Source: JAAFIP01 sp043778205
GTDB taxonomy: Bacteria; Pseudomonadota; Gammaproteobacteria; Burkholderiales; Burkholderiaceae_C
Assembly: GCA_043778205.1 (NCBI GenBank)
Contig: JAYWGO010000090.1
Location: forward strand, 1-64,000
Length of the DNA: 64,000 nt
Direction: 5' to 3'
The position numbers and the translations under genes are program-made. The notes below the pieces were generated by a model. The model was not told the DNA's origin. It did no database searches and saw only the letters and a list, made by a program, of their open reading frames with translations. Positions 17,242 to 25,666 of this stretch are shown here, piece by piece (position 1 is the stretch's first letter; every line of letters starts with the position of its first letter).

Positions 17242-17271
17242 AGTTTTTTCTTCTTAAGAATCGCCAACAAA

Positions 17272-18897
17272 TTAGAATCCAGCGGCCAAACCATCACGCC
17301 TTGCATCACTGGCCGCTATGTAGCCTAAGTCGGCCGCGTTGCCAGCGCCTTCATCTGCGCGCCAAATAAACTGGCCTGCACCAAAGTCTTGGTACGAGTC
17401 GTTGATCACCTCGGTGTGGTGGCCTCGGTCTTTCAGTCCTTGCACGGTGTTAGCGTTCATCGCGGCTTCTACGTTAATCTCTAGCCCTGCGTTATAGCGC
17501 CAGCGCGGTGCGTCGCAGGCGGCTTGCGGGTTTTGCTTGTAGTCCAGCATGCGCACCAAGGTTTGCATATGGCCTTGCGGCTGCATGTTGGCCCCCATCA
17601 CGCCGTAGCTCATCACCGGCTTGCCGTCTTTGGTCACAAAGGCTGGGATGATGGTGTGAAAAGGCCGCTTGCCCGGTGCCACCACGTTAGGGCTGGCGGC
17701 ATCCAGGCTAAAAGCATGGCCACGGTTTTGCAAGCTGATGCCAAAGGTAGGCTCCACGCAGCCCGAGCCAAAACCCATGTAATTGCTTTGGATAAAGCTG
17801 ACCATCATGCCGGACTCGTCTGCCGCGCTCAGATATATCGTGCCGCCTTTAACGGGGTTACCTGCGCCAAAATCTTGCGCTTTTTGCATGTTGATCAGTT
17901 TCGCACGCTCAGCCAAATAAGCGTCATCTAGCATTTGCGCGGCCGTCACCGCCATCGACGATGGCTCGGCAACAAACTTGTACACATCGGCAAAGGCCAG
18001 CTTCATGGCCTCGATCTGCAAGTGCTGCGAATCTACGCCGTCCACGGGCATGGATGCAATGTCAAACTTGTCCAAAATACCCAGCGCTATCAGCGCTGCA
18101 ATACCCTGCCCGTTAGGCGGAATCTCGTGCAGCGTGTAGCCACGGTAGTTTTTAGCAATCGGCGTTACCCACTCGGCTTGGTAGGCTGCAAAGTCAGCCG
18201 CTGTTAAGCTGCCGCCATGCAAAGCGCTAAATTTTTCTATCGCGCTGGCTATCTCGCCGCCGTACAGTGCTGCACCTTTAGTAGCACCAATCAAACGCAA
18301 TGCCTTGGCTGCTGCCTTAAACTGGAACAACTCACCGACCTTGGGCGCGCGGCCCCACGGCAAAAAGCTGGCTGCAAAGCCGGGCAAAGCTTTCAGCTCG
18401 CCGGTGGCTGCGGCCCACTTTTGCTGCACCACGGGCGGCAGCAAATAGCCGCGCTCGGCTATTTGTGCGGCCGGCTCCATCAGGTCGGCAAAGGGCAGCT
18501 TGCCAAAGCGCTGGCTTAGCATGGCCCAGCTGCTGACGGCGCCGGGCACGGTGACAGAGTCCAGCCCGCGCTTGGGTGGGGTTTTAGTATCCGGCCCGTA
18601 CTTGTTATGAAAGTACGCTGGGCTCCAGCTGTGCGGTGCCCGGCCTGAGGCGTTGATGCCATGCAGCGCGCTGCCGTCCCACACCAGCCCAAAGGCATCG
18701 CTGCCCAAGCCGTTGCTCACCGGCTCACACACGGTCATGGCGGCAGCGGCGGCGATGGCGGCGTCTACCGCATTGCCGCCGTTGTACAGCATGCGCAGGC
18801 CTGCTTGCGCTGCCAGTGGGTGCGAGGTGCTGACCACATTGCGTGCTAGCACGGGAATGCGGGTGGAGGTGTACGGATTAGAAAAATTGAAGTCCAT
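17272..18897 (-). CDS. Gamma-glutamyltransferase family protein (YwrD-like)
   Basis: An Ntn-hydrolase of 541 residues when started at the ATG at 18897 (MDFNFSNPYTSTR); an upstream in-frame ATG at 18948 would add 17 less convincing residues. Family features include GGNAVDAAIAAAAAMTVCEP near the N-terminus and, in the middle, GGTIYLSAADESG, whose Thr would be the autoprocessing and catalytic residue. The C-terminus has PFHTIIPAF and GVMGANMQPQGH. Members transfer or hydrolyse gamma-glutamyl groups, but this YwrD-like branch also includes amidohydrolases of other substrates, so the reaction is uncertain. No signal peptide is evident, unlike periplasmic Ggt. It is divergent from an XRE-type regulator with about 50 bp between starts. 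Confidence 0.85.
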   Translation of the reverse strand: MDFNFSNPYTSTRIPVLARNVVSTSHPLAAQAGLRMLYNGGNAVDAAIAAAAAMTVCEPVSNGLGSDAFGLVWDGSALHGINASGRAPHSWSPAYFHNKYGPDTKTPPKRGLDSVTVPGAVSSWAMLSQRFGKLPFADLMEPAAQIAERGYLLPPVVQQKWAAATGELKALPGFAASFLPWGRAPKVGELFQFKAAAKALRLIGATKGAALYGGEIASAIEKFSALHGGSLTAADFAAYQAEWVTPIAKNYRGYTLHEIPPNGQGIAALIALGILDKFDIASMPVDGVDSQHLQIEAMKLAFADVYKFVAEPSSMAVTAAQMLDDAYLAERAKLINMQKAQDFGAGNPVKGGTIYLSAADESGMMVSFIQSNYMGFGSGCVEPTFGISLQNRGHAFSLDAASPNVVAPGKRPFHTIIPAFVTKDGKPVMSYGVMGANMQPQGHMQTLVRMLDYKQNPQAACDAPRWRYNAGLEINVEAAMNANTVQGLKDRGHHTEVINDSYQDFGAGQFIWRADEGAGNAADLGYIAASDARRDGLAAGF

Positions 18898-18950
18898 GGT
18901 GGCAATTATCCGCTTTATGATGCACAGCATTAAGAACCTAGGAGTCAAAA

Positions 18951-19688
18951 GTGCCCGACACTGCCCTGCTGATAGATGTCATGAAACAAGAGCTCAAAGC
19001 GCAAGACAAAACCTATGCCGATTTGGCTGTAGCGCTGGAAATGAGCGAGTCCAGCGTGAAGCGCATGTTCAGCAAAAAAGAAATGCCGCTCACCCGTGTA
19101 GACGATATTTGCCACCTGCTGGGCACTGACTTTGCCGAGCTGTCGCGCCGCGTCAGCCAGGCCATACCCCTGATAGGCGAGCTTAGCTACGCCCAAGAAA
19201 CAGCAGTTAGCAAAGACCCCAAGCTGTTGCTGTGCGCCATTTGCGTGCTGAGCTACTGGACCCTGGAGCAAATAGTGCAGACCTACCAAATTACCGAGGC
19301 ACAAACCACGCGCTGTTTGGTGGTGCTGGACAAGCTGGGGTTTATTGAGCTTAAACCCCTTAACCGCTACCGGCTCAAAGTAGCCAAAACCTTCAAATGG
19401 CGCAGCGACGGGCCGATTCGGCAGTATTTTTTGCAGCACGTGGTGGGTGAGTATTTTGGTGGCCGTTTTGACCGCGAGGGCGAGACGCTGATGATGGTGC
19501 ACGGCAACATTAACTGCGCTGTAGCGCCGGTGTTTGCCGAGCGGCTGCAGCGGCTGGGGGAAGATTTTTCTAAGCAGCATTTGGCAGACCAAAAAATAGA
19601 CCCCAAGCACCGTGATGGTTTTACCATGATGGTGGGCTTTAGGCGCTGGGAGTTTTCAGCATTTACCGGCCTGCGCCGCGAGGCTTGA
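18951..19688 (+). CDS. XRE-type helix-turn-helix regulator
   Basis: A 245-residue protein with an N-terminal helix-turn-helix (about residues 18-60: KTYADLAVALEMSESSVKRMF, then a PLTRVDDICHLLG recognition segment). A roughly 170-residue C-terminal domain follows that I do not recognise by name; it has a winged-helix-like stretch (TLEQIVQTYQITEAQTTRCL). The start is GTG, supported by GGAG 7 nt upstream. It is divergent from the gamma-glutamyltransferase-like gene and may regulate it. Its end is 47 nt before the chosen dinB start, so it may be co-transcribed with dinB. Confidence 0.8.
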   Translation: MPDTALLIDVMKQELKAQDKTYADLAVALEMSESSVKRMFSKKEMPLTRVDDICHLLGTDFAELSRRVSQAIPLIGELSYAQETAVSKDPKLLLCAICVLSYWTLEQIVQTYQITEAQTTRCLVVLDKLGFIELKPLNRYRLKVAKTFKWRSDGPIRQYFLQHVVGEYFGGRFDREGETLMMVHGNINCAVAPVFAERLQRLGEDFSKQHLADQKIDPKHRDGFTMMVGFRRWEFSAFTGLRREA

Positions 19689-19735
19689 CTGCCCGGCCCT
19701 GCTTTGCCCACACACCACACTGCATCACCACACCC

Positions 19736-20968
19736 ATGAGCCTGCGCCGCATTGCCCACCTGGACATGGATGCTTTTTACGCATCGGTGGAGCTGCTGCG
19801 CTACCCCCAGCTTAAGGGCTTGCCGGTGGTAATTGGCGGGGGCCGCAGCCGGCTGGACGATGCGCTGCAAAACACCTACCAGCACACACCGCTGGCCGAT
19901 ATTCCAGTAGCGGCATTCCCCACCCTGGCCAGCTACACTGGGCGCGGCGTGATTACCACGGCCACCTACGCAGCGCGGCAGTTTGGCATAGGCTCGGCCA
20001 TGGGCATGATGAAAGCGGCCAAACTGTGCCCGCAGGCCCTGCTGCTGCCGGTGGACTTTGCGCAGTACCGCCACTATTCCCAGCTGTTTAAAAGCATCGT
20101 TACCGAGATGGCACCCACCATGGAAGACCGGGGCGTGGACGAGGTGTACATTGACTTTACCCAGGTGCCCGGCGGGCAACGGGACGGCGGCGCGAGCCTG
20201 GCCCGGCTGATGCAAAAAACCATTTTTGATGCCACCGGCCTGACCTGCTCTATTGGTGTAGCGCCCAACAAACTGTTGGCCAAAATGGCCAGTGAATTTA
20301 ACAAGCCCAATGGCATTTCCATTGTGTACGCGCAGGATGTCGAGAGCCGCATTTGGCCGCTCAATGTGCGCAAAATCAACGGCATTGGCCCCAAAGCCGA
20401 GGCCAAGCTGACCGCGCGCGGCATCAGCACCATTGGCGACTTGGCGGCCCAGCCAGCGCATGAACTGACGGCGCATTTTGGCAAAAGCTACGGTGCGTGG
20501 CTCCATGAAGCCGCCTGGGGCCGCGACGAGCGCCCAGTGGTCACCCAGAGCGAGCCCGTCAGCATGAGCCGGGAGACCACCTTTGAAACCGACCTGCATG
20601 CCGTGCACGACAAAACCGCGCTGTCCGCCATCTTCACCCAGCTGTGCACCAGTGTGGCCGCTGACCTGCAGCGCAAAGGCTATGTGGGCAAAACCATCGG
20701 CATCAAGCTGCGCTACGGCAACTTTAAAATAGTCACCCGCGACATCACACTGCCCGCGGCCACCGACGATGCCGCGCTGATTCGCCGCACCGCAGGCCTG
20801 GCCTTAAAGCGCGCTGACCTGCGCCTGCGCTTTAGGCTGCTGGGCGTGCGTGTGGGCAAGCTAGAACCCAAGAATTTAGAGCAAAATATGCTTCTGGCCC
20901 AAGGAAATGCTGCACAAGCAGCTACTAATTTAATAGTAGCTGAGGTGCAGCATCCCGGTCTGTTTTAA
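19736..20968 (+). CDS. dinB: DNA polymerase IV (Y-family translesion polymerase)
   Basis: A 410-residue error-prone polymerase. The start at 19736 gives MSLRRIAHLDMDAFYASVE, with the first catalytic Asp in DMDAFY. The second acidic site is DRGVDEVYIDF. The SIGVAPNKLLAKMAS segment and the two helix-hairpin-helix motifs (INGIGPKAEAKL) are typical, and the little-finger domain follows. There is an unusual insertion after VVIGGGR (about 40 residues with QNTYQHTPLADIP) compared with E. coli DinB. The last 24 residues (from AQGNAAQAATNLIVAEV) are encoded by a copy of repeat A (20897-20938), so the native C-terminus has been replaced or extended. No canonical beta-clamp motif is obvious at the new end. 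Confidence 0.93.
   Translation: MSLRRIAHLDMDAFYASVELLRYPQLKGLPVVIGGGRSRLDDALQNTYQHTPLADIPVAAFPTLASYTGRGVITTATYAARQFGIGSAMGMMKAAKLCPQALLLPVDFAQYRHYSQLFKSIVTEMAPTMEDRGVDEVYIDFTQVPGGQRDGGASLARLMQKTIFDATGLTCSIGVAPNKLLAKMASEFNKPNGISIVYAQDVESRIWPLNVRKINGIGPKAEAKLTARGISTIGDLAAQPAHELTAHFGKSYGAWLHEAAWGRDERPVVTQSEPVSMSRETTFETDLHAVHDKTALSAIFTQLCTSVAADLQRKGYVGKTIGIKLRYGNFKIVTRDITLPAATDDAALIRRTAGLALKRADLRLRFRLLGVRVGKLEPKNLEQNMLLAQGNAAQAATNLIVAEVQHPGLF
20897..20938 (+). repeat. Repeat A copy 4, inside dinB
   Basis: GCCCAAGGAAATGCTGCACA, then AGCAGCTACTAATTTAATAG. This is a nearly perfect copy lying in frame within the last codons of dinB and encoding AQGNAAQAATNLIV. Confidence 0.9.
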
Positions 20969-20997
20969 AGCCTGTGGGGCTGCGGATCAGCACCTAT

Positions 20998-21564
20998 TTA
21001 TACAGCGCGCCAAAAAATATAGTCGGCCTGGTACTTCACCACTTCTTTGCTGCGCGCAGACGCTGCGTTGCAGGCACTGGCGGGTGCCACGCCGCCCATG
21101 GTGGCCACGCGTTGAATGTAAGTAATGCCCTGCATGGCACCCGCGCCCACGGCAGGGTTGGCTTTTACCAACTGCAGCGGTATGGCACCTGCAGGCCCGG
21201 GGGCTACGGCCAGTTGCGCGCCGGTCACTTTAGAGCCGTCCAGGCTCAGCCAGGTGGCCGGTGGGCCAAAGTAGCTGCCCAACGCCTGGCCGCTGCGGCT
21301 GGCCAGCTTGGCATCGGGCCCCACAAAGGCCCACTCGAACTGGTCGGCAGCAGCAGCTTTGGCGCGGCATTCGTAGGTAATGCTGCCGGTGCCTACCGTT
21401 TCTAACACCACGGCATGGCCTGCAGGCACTTGCACTGCGGTTGGCAAACTTGCCACGTCAAACGGCTTGGCGGCCATCATGGGGGCTTTAGACGGGCCGC
21501 TGGCGCAGGCCGACAGCAAGGCAACTAAGGCAACGGTGGATAAAATTTGGACGTTAGGGCGCAT
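20998..21564 (-). CDS. DUF3455 lipoprotein
   Basis: A 188-residue predicted lipoprotein. The signal sequence ends in the lipobox ALLSAC, with Cys20. The mature part shows the DUF3455 pattern: TYECRAKAAAADQFEWAFVGPDA, then WLSLDGSKV and GAIPLQLVKA, and finally YIQRVATMGGVAP with a conserved Cys near ACNAAS. The family has no established function; homologues are exported proteins in proteobacteria and fungi. It is convergent with dinB (29 nt apart), and divergent from the crotonase gene. No partner is obvious in the neighbourhood. Confidence 0.85.
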   Translation of the reverse strand: MRPNVQILSTVALVALLSACASGPSKAPMMAAKPFDVASLPTAVQVPAGHAVVLETVGTGSITYECRAKAAAADQFEWAFVGPDAKLASRSGQALGSYFGPPATWLSLDGSKVTGAQLAVAPGPAGAIPLQLVKANPAVGAGAMQGITYIQRVATMGGVAPASACNAASARSKEVVKYQADYIFWRAV

Positions 21565-21683
21565 GGAATACTCCTGTAGATCGGGTTGAATGGGATGGTG
21601 AACAGGTAGTACGCGGCAAACTTAGCTTTGGATTGCGCCCATTTGGCTGGCAAAATCACAGTTTTGCGCACCCAAGAAGCCCT

Positions 21684-22526
21684 ATGCACTGCTTTACCCT
21701 CACCCAAGTTGACCACATTGCCCATTTGGTGCTTAACCGCCCCGAGGCCCTGAACACCATGCACCCGCAGTTTTGGCGCGAGCTGGACGGCGCATTAAGC
21801 CAGATTCACCAAGCAGGCACGGCCAGGGCACTGGTTATTTCATCCACCGGCAAGCACTTTAGCGCGGGCATGGCGCTGGACCTGTTTGCCAGCGCCATCG
21901 CCATGGACGACCAGAGCCCCGAGGGCCGCGCCGCCATGTGCGACCTGCTGGCCGACATGCAGGCCACATTTACCAAAATAGAAAACCTGCGCATGCCGGT
22001 GATTGCCGCCATCCAAGGCGGCTGCATTGGCGGTGCGGTGGACATGGTGACCGCCTGCTGCCTGCGCTACGCCGTGCTAGACAGCTTCTTTTGCATTCAA
22101 GAGATCAACATTGGCATGGTGGCCGACGTAGGCACCTTGCAGCGCCTGCCCAAGCTGGTACCCGAAGCTGTAGTGAAAGAATATGCCTACACGGGCCGCC
22201 GCATGACTGCAGCCAAGGCACTGGCCTGCGGCTTGGTGAACGAGGTGTTTGACACGCCCGAGGCCATGCTGGCCGCCGCCCTGCAAACTGCGCGCGAGAT
22301 AGCCGCCAAACCGCCGGTGGCCATCTGGGGCACCAAGCAGGCCATCCACTACGCGCGTGACCACAGCACCGCAGATGCGCTGCAGCAAATGGGCTGGCTG
22401 CAAGCCGGTATTTGGAGCAACGCCCATGTGCGCGAGGCCGTAGCCGCCCAGCAGCAAAAACGCCCCGCCCAGTTCACCCCATTGGCCCCCCTGGCCTACT
22501 TTAAGGACAACGTTGGGGCAAAATAA
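21684..22526 (+). CDS. Enoyl-CoA hydratase/isomerase (crotonase family)
   Basis: A 280-residue crotonase-fold enzyme when started at ATG 21684 (MHCFTLTQVDHIAHLVLNRP). Oxyanion-hole elements HFSAGMALD and AIQGGCIGGAVDMVTACCLRYA are visible. The second is followed by FCIQEINIGMVADVGTLQRLP, which carries a Glu at the hydratase position and an Asp (VADVGT) that in related dienoyl-CoA isomerases is catalytic. It therefore may be a delta(3,5)-delta(2,4)-dienoyl-CoA isomerase rather than a simple hydratase. Probable cytoplasmic fatty-acid oxidation role. yaaA follows after 5 nt. Confidence 0.9.
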   Translation: MHCFTLTQVDHIAHLVLNRPEALNTMHPQFWRELDGALSQIHQAGTARALVISSTGKHFSAGMALDLFASAIAMDDQSPEGRAAMCDLLADMQATFTKIENLRMPVIAAIQGGCIGGAVDMVTACCLRYAVLDSFFCIQEINIGMVADVGTLQRLPKLVPEAVVKEYAYTGRRMTAAKALACGLVNEVFDTPEAMLAAALQTAREIAAKPPVAIWGTKQAIHYARDHSTADALQQMGWLQAGIWSNAHVREAVAAQQQKRPAQFTPLAPLAYFKDNVGAK

Positions 22527-22531
22527 GGCCT

Positions 22532-23305
22532 ATGCTATTTTTACTTTCCCCCGCCAAGTCGCTCGACTACGCCACCCCTGCGCCGAAAGAGGTGCCGCAC
22601 ACCCAGCCTTTGTTTACCCAGCAGGCGGCGCAGCTGATCAACATCTTGCAAACCCAGTCGCCCCAGCAGATTGCGCAGCTGATGCATTTAAGCGACGCAC
22701 TGGCCACGCTGAACGTAGCGCGCTACGCAGCCTGGTCGCCCAAGTTCACGGCTAAAAATTCTAAACAAGCCGTATTGGCCTTCAATGGTGATGTGTACGA
22801 CGGCTTAAACGCCAGCACCTTAAGCACCAGCGACCTGCAATGGGCGCAGCACCACGTAGCTATGCTCAGTGGGCTGTACGGGGTGCTGCGCCCGCTAGAC
22901 TACATGCAACCCTACCGGCTAGAAATGGGCACCCAACTGGCCAATGCCCACGGGGCTAACCTGTACAAGTTTTGGGGCACGCAGATGGCCGACTACCTTA
23001 ACGCGCAGCTGGCAAGCGATGCCGAGCCCACCGTGGTAAACCTGGCCAGCAACGAGTACTTTAAGTCAGTGGACCGCAAAGCCTTGAAAGCCCGCGTGGT
23101 GGAATGCGTATTTGAAGATTTTAAAAACACCGACTACAAAGTCATCAGTTTTTTTGCCAAGCGCGCACGCGGCCTGATGGCCCGCTACGCGATAGAAAAG
23201 CGCATCACCACAGTCAAAAAACTACAGGCCTTCCGCGCAGACGGCTATGCCTACGCTGCTGCGCAATCCGAACCCGACCGTTTAGTATTCAGGAGAAAAC
23301 TATGA
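22532..23305 (+). CDS. yaaA: Peroxide stress protein YaaA (UPF0246)
   Basis: A 257-residue protein of the YaaA/DUF328 family. Diagnostic motifs are MLFLLSPAKSLDY at the start, FNGDVYDGL, MLSGLYGVLRPLDYMQPYRLEMGT, NLASNEYFKSV and the C-terminal KVISFFAKRARGLMARY. In E. coli, YaaA limits intracellular iron and Fenton damage under hydrogen peroxide. It overlaps the next gene (a 2-oxoglutarate/iron oxygenase) by 4 nt, so the two are translationally coupled. The pairing with an iron-dependent enzyme is suggestive but not proof of a shared function. Confidence 0.95.
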   Translation: MLFLLSPAKSLDYATPAPKEVPHTQPLFTQQAAQLINILQTQSPQQIAQLMHLSDALATLNVARYAAWSPKFTAKNSKQAVLAFNGDVYDGLNASTLSTSDLQWAQHHVAMLSGLYGVLRPLDYMQPYRLEMGTQLANAHGANLYKFWGTQMADYLNAQLASDAEPTVVNLASNEYFKSVDRKALKARVVECVFEDFKNTDYKVISFFAKRARGLMARYAIEKRITTVKKLQAFRADGYAYAAAQSEPDRLVFRRKL

Positions 23306-24207
23306 CGCAAGCTTCCCCAGCGCAGCCAGCCACCGGATTGGCAACCTCTGCCGCGCAAGCCATCACCCCCGCGCTGCGCCAGTGGATTGTGGCGCAAGCC
23401 GAGCAAGGCTTTGGCGCAGAAGCGGTGCTCCAGTCGATGAAAGACTCTGGCTGGAACGAAGACACCGCCATCGAGGCTCTGGAAACCACGCTGAAAGACC
23501 ATTTGCAGGCCAAAAAAGGGGGCGCACCCCTGCTGAGCTTACCGCCCCAGGTGACCGTGCCTGTACCCTCCCTGCAAGACTCGCCACTGTGCATTACCGT
23601 CGCGGGCCACAACATACGCGTGCTGACCAGCATGGCCAGCCCCCATATTGTGGTGTTTGGCAACGTGCTAACCGGGGAAGAGTGCGACGCGCTGATAGCC
23701 GCTGCCAAACCGCGCCTGCACCGCTCGCTGACAGTGGCCACCAAAACCGGCGGTGAAGAACTCAATGCTGACCGCACCAGCAGCGGCATGTTTTTCAGGC
23801 GCGACGAAAACAGCGTGGTCAAAGCACTGGAAGAGCGCCTGGCCGCCTTGGTGAACTGGCCGATTGAAAACGGCGAAGGTTTGCAAATACTGCACTACAA
23901 ACCGGGCGCAGAATACAAGCCGCATTACGACTATTTTGACCCCAACGAGCCGGGCACGCCCACCATCCTTAAACGCGGTGGCCAGCGGGTGGCCACCATC
24001 ATCATGTACCTGAGCGAGCCCACCCAAGGCGGCGCCACCGTGTTCCCCGACGTGCAGCTGGAAGTGGCACCCCAGCGGGGCAATGCGGTGTTCTTTAGCT
24101 ACAGCCGCGCGCACCCCAGCAGCAAAAGTTTGCACGGCGGGGCACCGGTGATTGCGGGGGAGAAATGGATTGCGACCAAATGGTTGCGTGAGCGGCGGTT
24201 TGAGTGA
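23302..24207 (+). CDS. 2-oxoglutarate/Fe(II)-dependent oxygenase, prolyl 4-hydroxylase-like
   Basis: A 301-residue protein. Residues about 22-70 form a small helical domain, and residues about 110-300 the double-stranded beta-helix of prolyl 4-hydroxylase alpha-subunit-like enzymes. Iron ligands are His208 and Asp210 (KPHYDYF) and distal His278 (SLHGGAPV). Lys288 (GEKWIATKW) should bind 2-oxoglutarate. The protein substrate is unknown; bacterial relatives hydroxylate prolines in elongation factor Tu or other proteins. No signal peptide. Coupled to yaaA by a 4-nt overlap. Confidence 0.92.
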   Translation: MTQASPAQPATGLATSAAQAITPALRQWIVAQAEQGFGAEAVLQSMKDSGWNEDTAIEALETTLKDHLQAKKGGAPLLSLPPQVTVPVPSLQDSPLCITVAGHNIRVLTSMASPHIVVFGNVLTGEECDALIAAAKPRLHRSLTVATKTGGEELNADRTSSGMFFRRDENSVVKALEERLAALVNWPIENGEGLQILHYKPGAEYKPHYDYFDPNEPGTPTILKRGGQRVATIIMYLSEPTQGGATVFPDVQLEVAPQRGNAVFFSYSRAHPSSKSLHGGAPVIAGEKWIATKWLRERRFE

Positions 24208-24503
24208 GATTGGTGTGGTCTGCGCGTTTGTGTTGATTTGCGGGTCGTTATAGAGCAGCTTTGTTGAGGGCGGTTGGCAAACACCCAACCGTGCCCACGT
24301 GACCCAGCAAGAAAGAGCACTAAAACAGAACAAATGACAGAAAGCCGTAACAAGCTAAGAAAACCATATTTTCAAGCGTTTTAGCCCTCTGACCCAAGGA
24401 AATGCTGCACAAGCAGCTATATTATCAATAGCAGCTAGCCTGGGTGACTACTACCTAGCCCCACCCGTTTGGCTTAATATACAAGCCATGCTACAAAGGA
24501 TGT
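24208..24503. other. Intergenic region with one repeat
   Basis: About 296 nt without a gene. The only recognisable content is repeat A copy 5 (24372-24433). The likely promoter for the downstream three-gene unit lies between 24434 and 24500, but I could not identify clear hexamers. Confidence 0.5.
24372..24433 (+). repeat. Repeat A copy 5
   Basis: It includes the upstream shoulder TTCAAGCGTTTTAGCCCTCT and the core ACCCAAGGAAATGCTGCACA, then AGCAGCTATATT. It shows that the conserved unit extends about 25 bp beyond the core. Confidence 0.9.
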
Positions 24504-25634
24504 ATGAAAACCGCCGTTAAAGCCACCATCACTGCCTTGCTGCTTGCTGCTTTTGGCGGCGCGGCCTATTACTCATTTCGCGGTACCAGCGCTCTGCCCG
24601 GGTCTGCTGGCGGCTTGCTTAGCAGTGTGCAGGCTGTAGAACTTAGCGGCTTGATATCGCTGGACGTGGAGCCTTACTTTAAAGACCCGCGTGTGATCAA
24701 ACTGCTGGCCGACAACAAGCTCAGCGTCAGCGCCACCCGTATAGGGTCGCGCGACATGGCGGCCAAAGTGGTGCCCGGCCAAGTGCCAGATTTCTTTTTC
24801 CCCTCGGGCGTGGTGGCGGCTAACCAGATAGGCGATGCCGCTAAAAACGCCAAAGTCAGCGCTACCGTCTACTCCCCGTTCTACACCCCTATGGTGATCG
24901 CTTCATGGACCCCCATCGCGCAGGTTTTGGCCGCCAACGGCATTGCCAAAGAAATGAGCCCCAAGGTATGGAATGTCGACTTTGCCAAGCTGACGCAGAC
25001 CATGCTGGACAAAAAACGCTGGAAAGACCTGAAAGAGTCGCAGGCCTACCCGGTGAGCAAAAGCGTGCTGGTCTCCACCACCGACGTGCGCAAAAGCAAT
25101 TCAGCCGCCATGTACCTGGCCCTGTCTAGTTTTGCCATTAATGGCGGCGACATCGTGACCGACAAAACCACAGCACAAAAAACCGCACTGCGTGTCTCAG
25201 AGCTGTTTAAGCGCCAAGGCTACCAAGAAAACTACGTCAACGGCAACTTTGACGACTACGCCACCATCGGCATGGGCAAAACACCGATGGCCTTTATTTA
25301 CGAAAACCAAATGGTCAGCTACGCCTTGCTTAAAAAAGGCGTGGGCGCTGACATGGTGCTGCTGTACCCGCAGCCCACCATTTTTAACAAAGTAGTGTTT
25401 GTGGCCACCAGTGAGCGCGCCAAGGCGCTGGGTGAGCTGCTGAGCAGCAATACCGAGCTGCAGCGTATTGCGGTAGATTATGGCTTTAGGATTGGCGACA
25501 GCGCCTATTTTGCGCAAACCGTCAAAGCCACCGGGCTGGCCATTGAAGAGCGCATCACGCAGGTGATTGACCCGCCCAGCTTTGACACCATGGCAGAGAT
25601 GATCGAGATAATTTCGCGTGAGATGGGGCAGTAA
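24504..25634 (+). CDS. Membrane-anchored solute-binding-like protein
   Basis: A 376-residue exported protein of unknown function. Residues about 7-27 are one hydrophobic helix without an evident cleavage site, probably an N-terminal anchor. The rest looks like a type-2 periplasmic-binding fold: SRDMAAKVVPGQVPDFFFPSG, then TVYSPFYTPMVIASW, SSFAINGGDIV and MAFIYENQMVSYALL. No ABC permease or ATPase gene is nearby. The next gene, 32 nt downstream, also has a solute-binding-like domain but is fused to a VWA domain. I infer a ligand-sensing or receptor role rather than import. Confidence 0.7.
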   Translation: MKTAVKATITALLLAAFGGAAYYSFRGTSALPGSAGGLLSSVQAVELSGLISLDVEPYFKDPRVIKLLADNKLSVSATRIGSRDMAAKVVPGQVPDFFFPSGVVAANQIGDAAKNAKVSATVYSPFYTPMVIASWTPIAQVLAANGIAKEMSPKVWNVDFAKLTQTMLDKKRWKDLKESQAYPVSKSVLVSTTDVRKSNSAAMYLALSSFAINGGDIVTDKTTAQKTALRVSELFKRQGYQENYVNGNFDDYATIGMGKTPMAFIYENQMVSYALLKKGVGADMVLLYPQPTIFNKVVFVATSERAKALGELLSSNTELQRIAVDYGFRIGDSAYFAQTVKATGLAIEERITQVIDPPSFDTMAEMIEIISREMGQ

Positions 25635-25666
25635 GCCCCGGCAAACTAGAAACTAAGGGACACACA

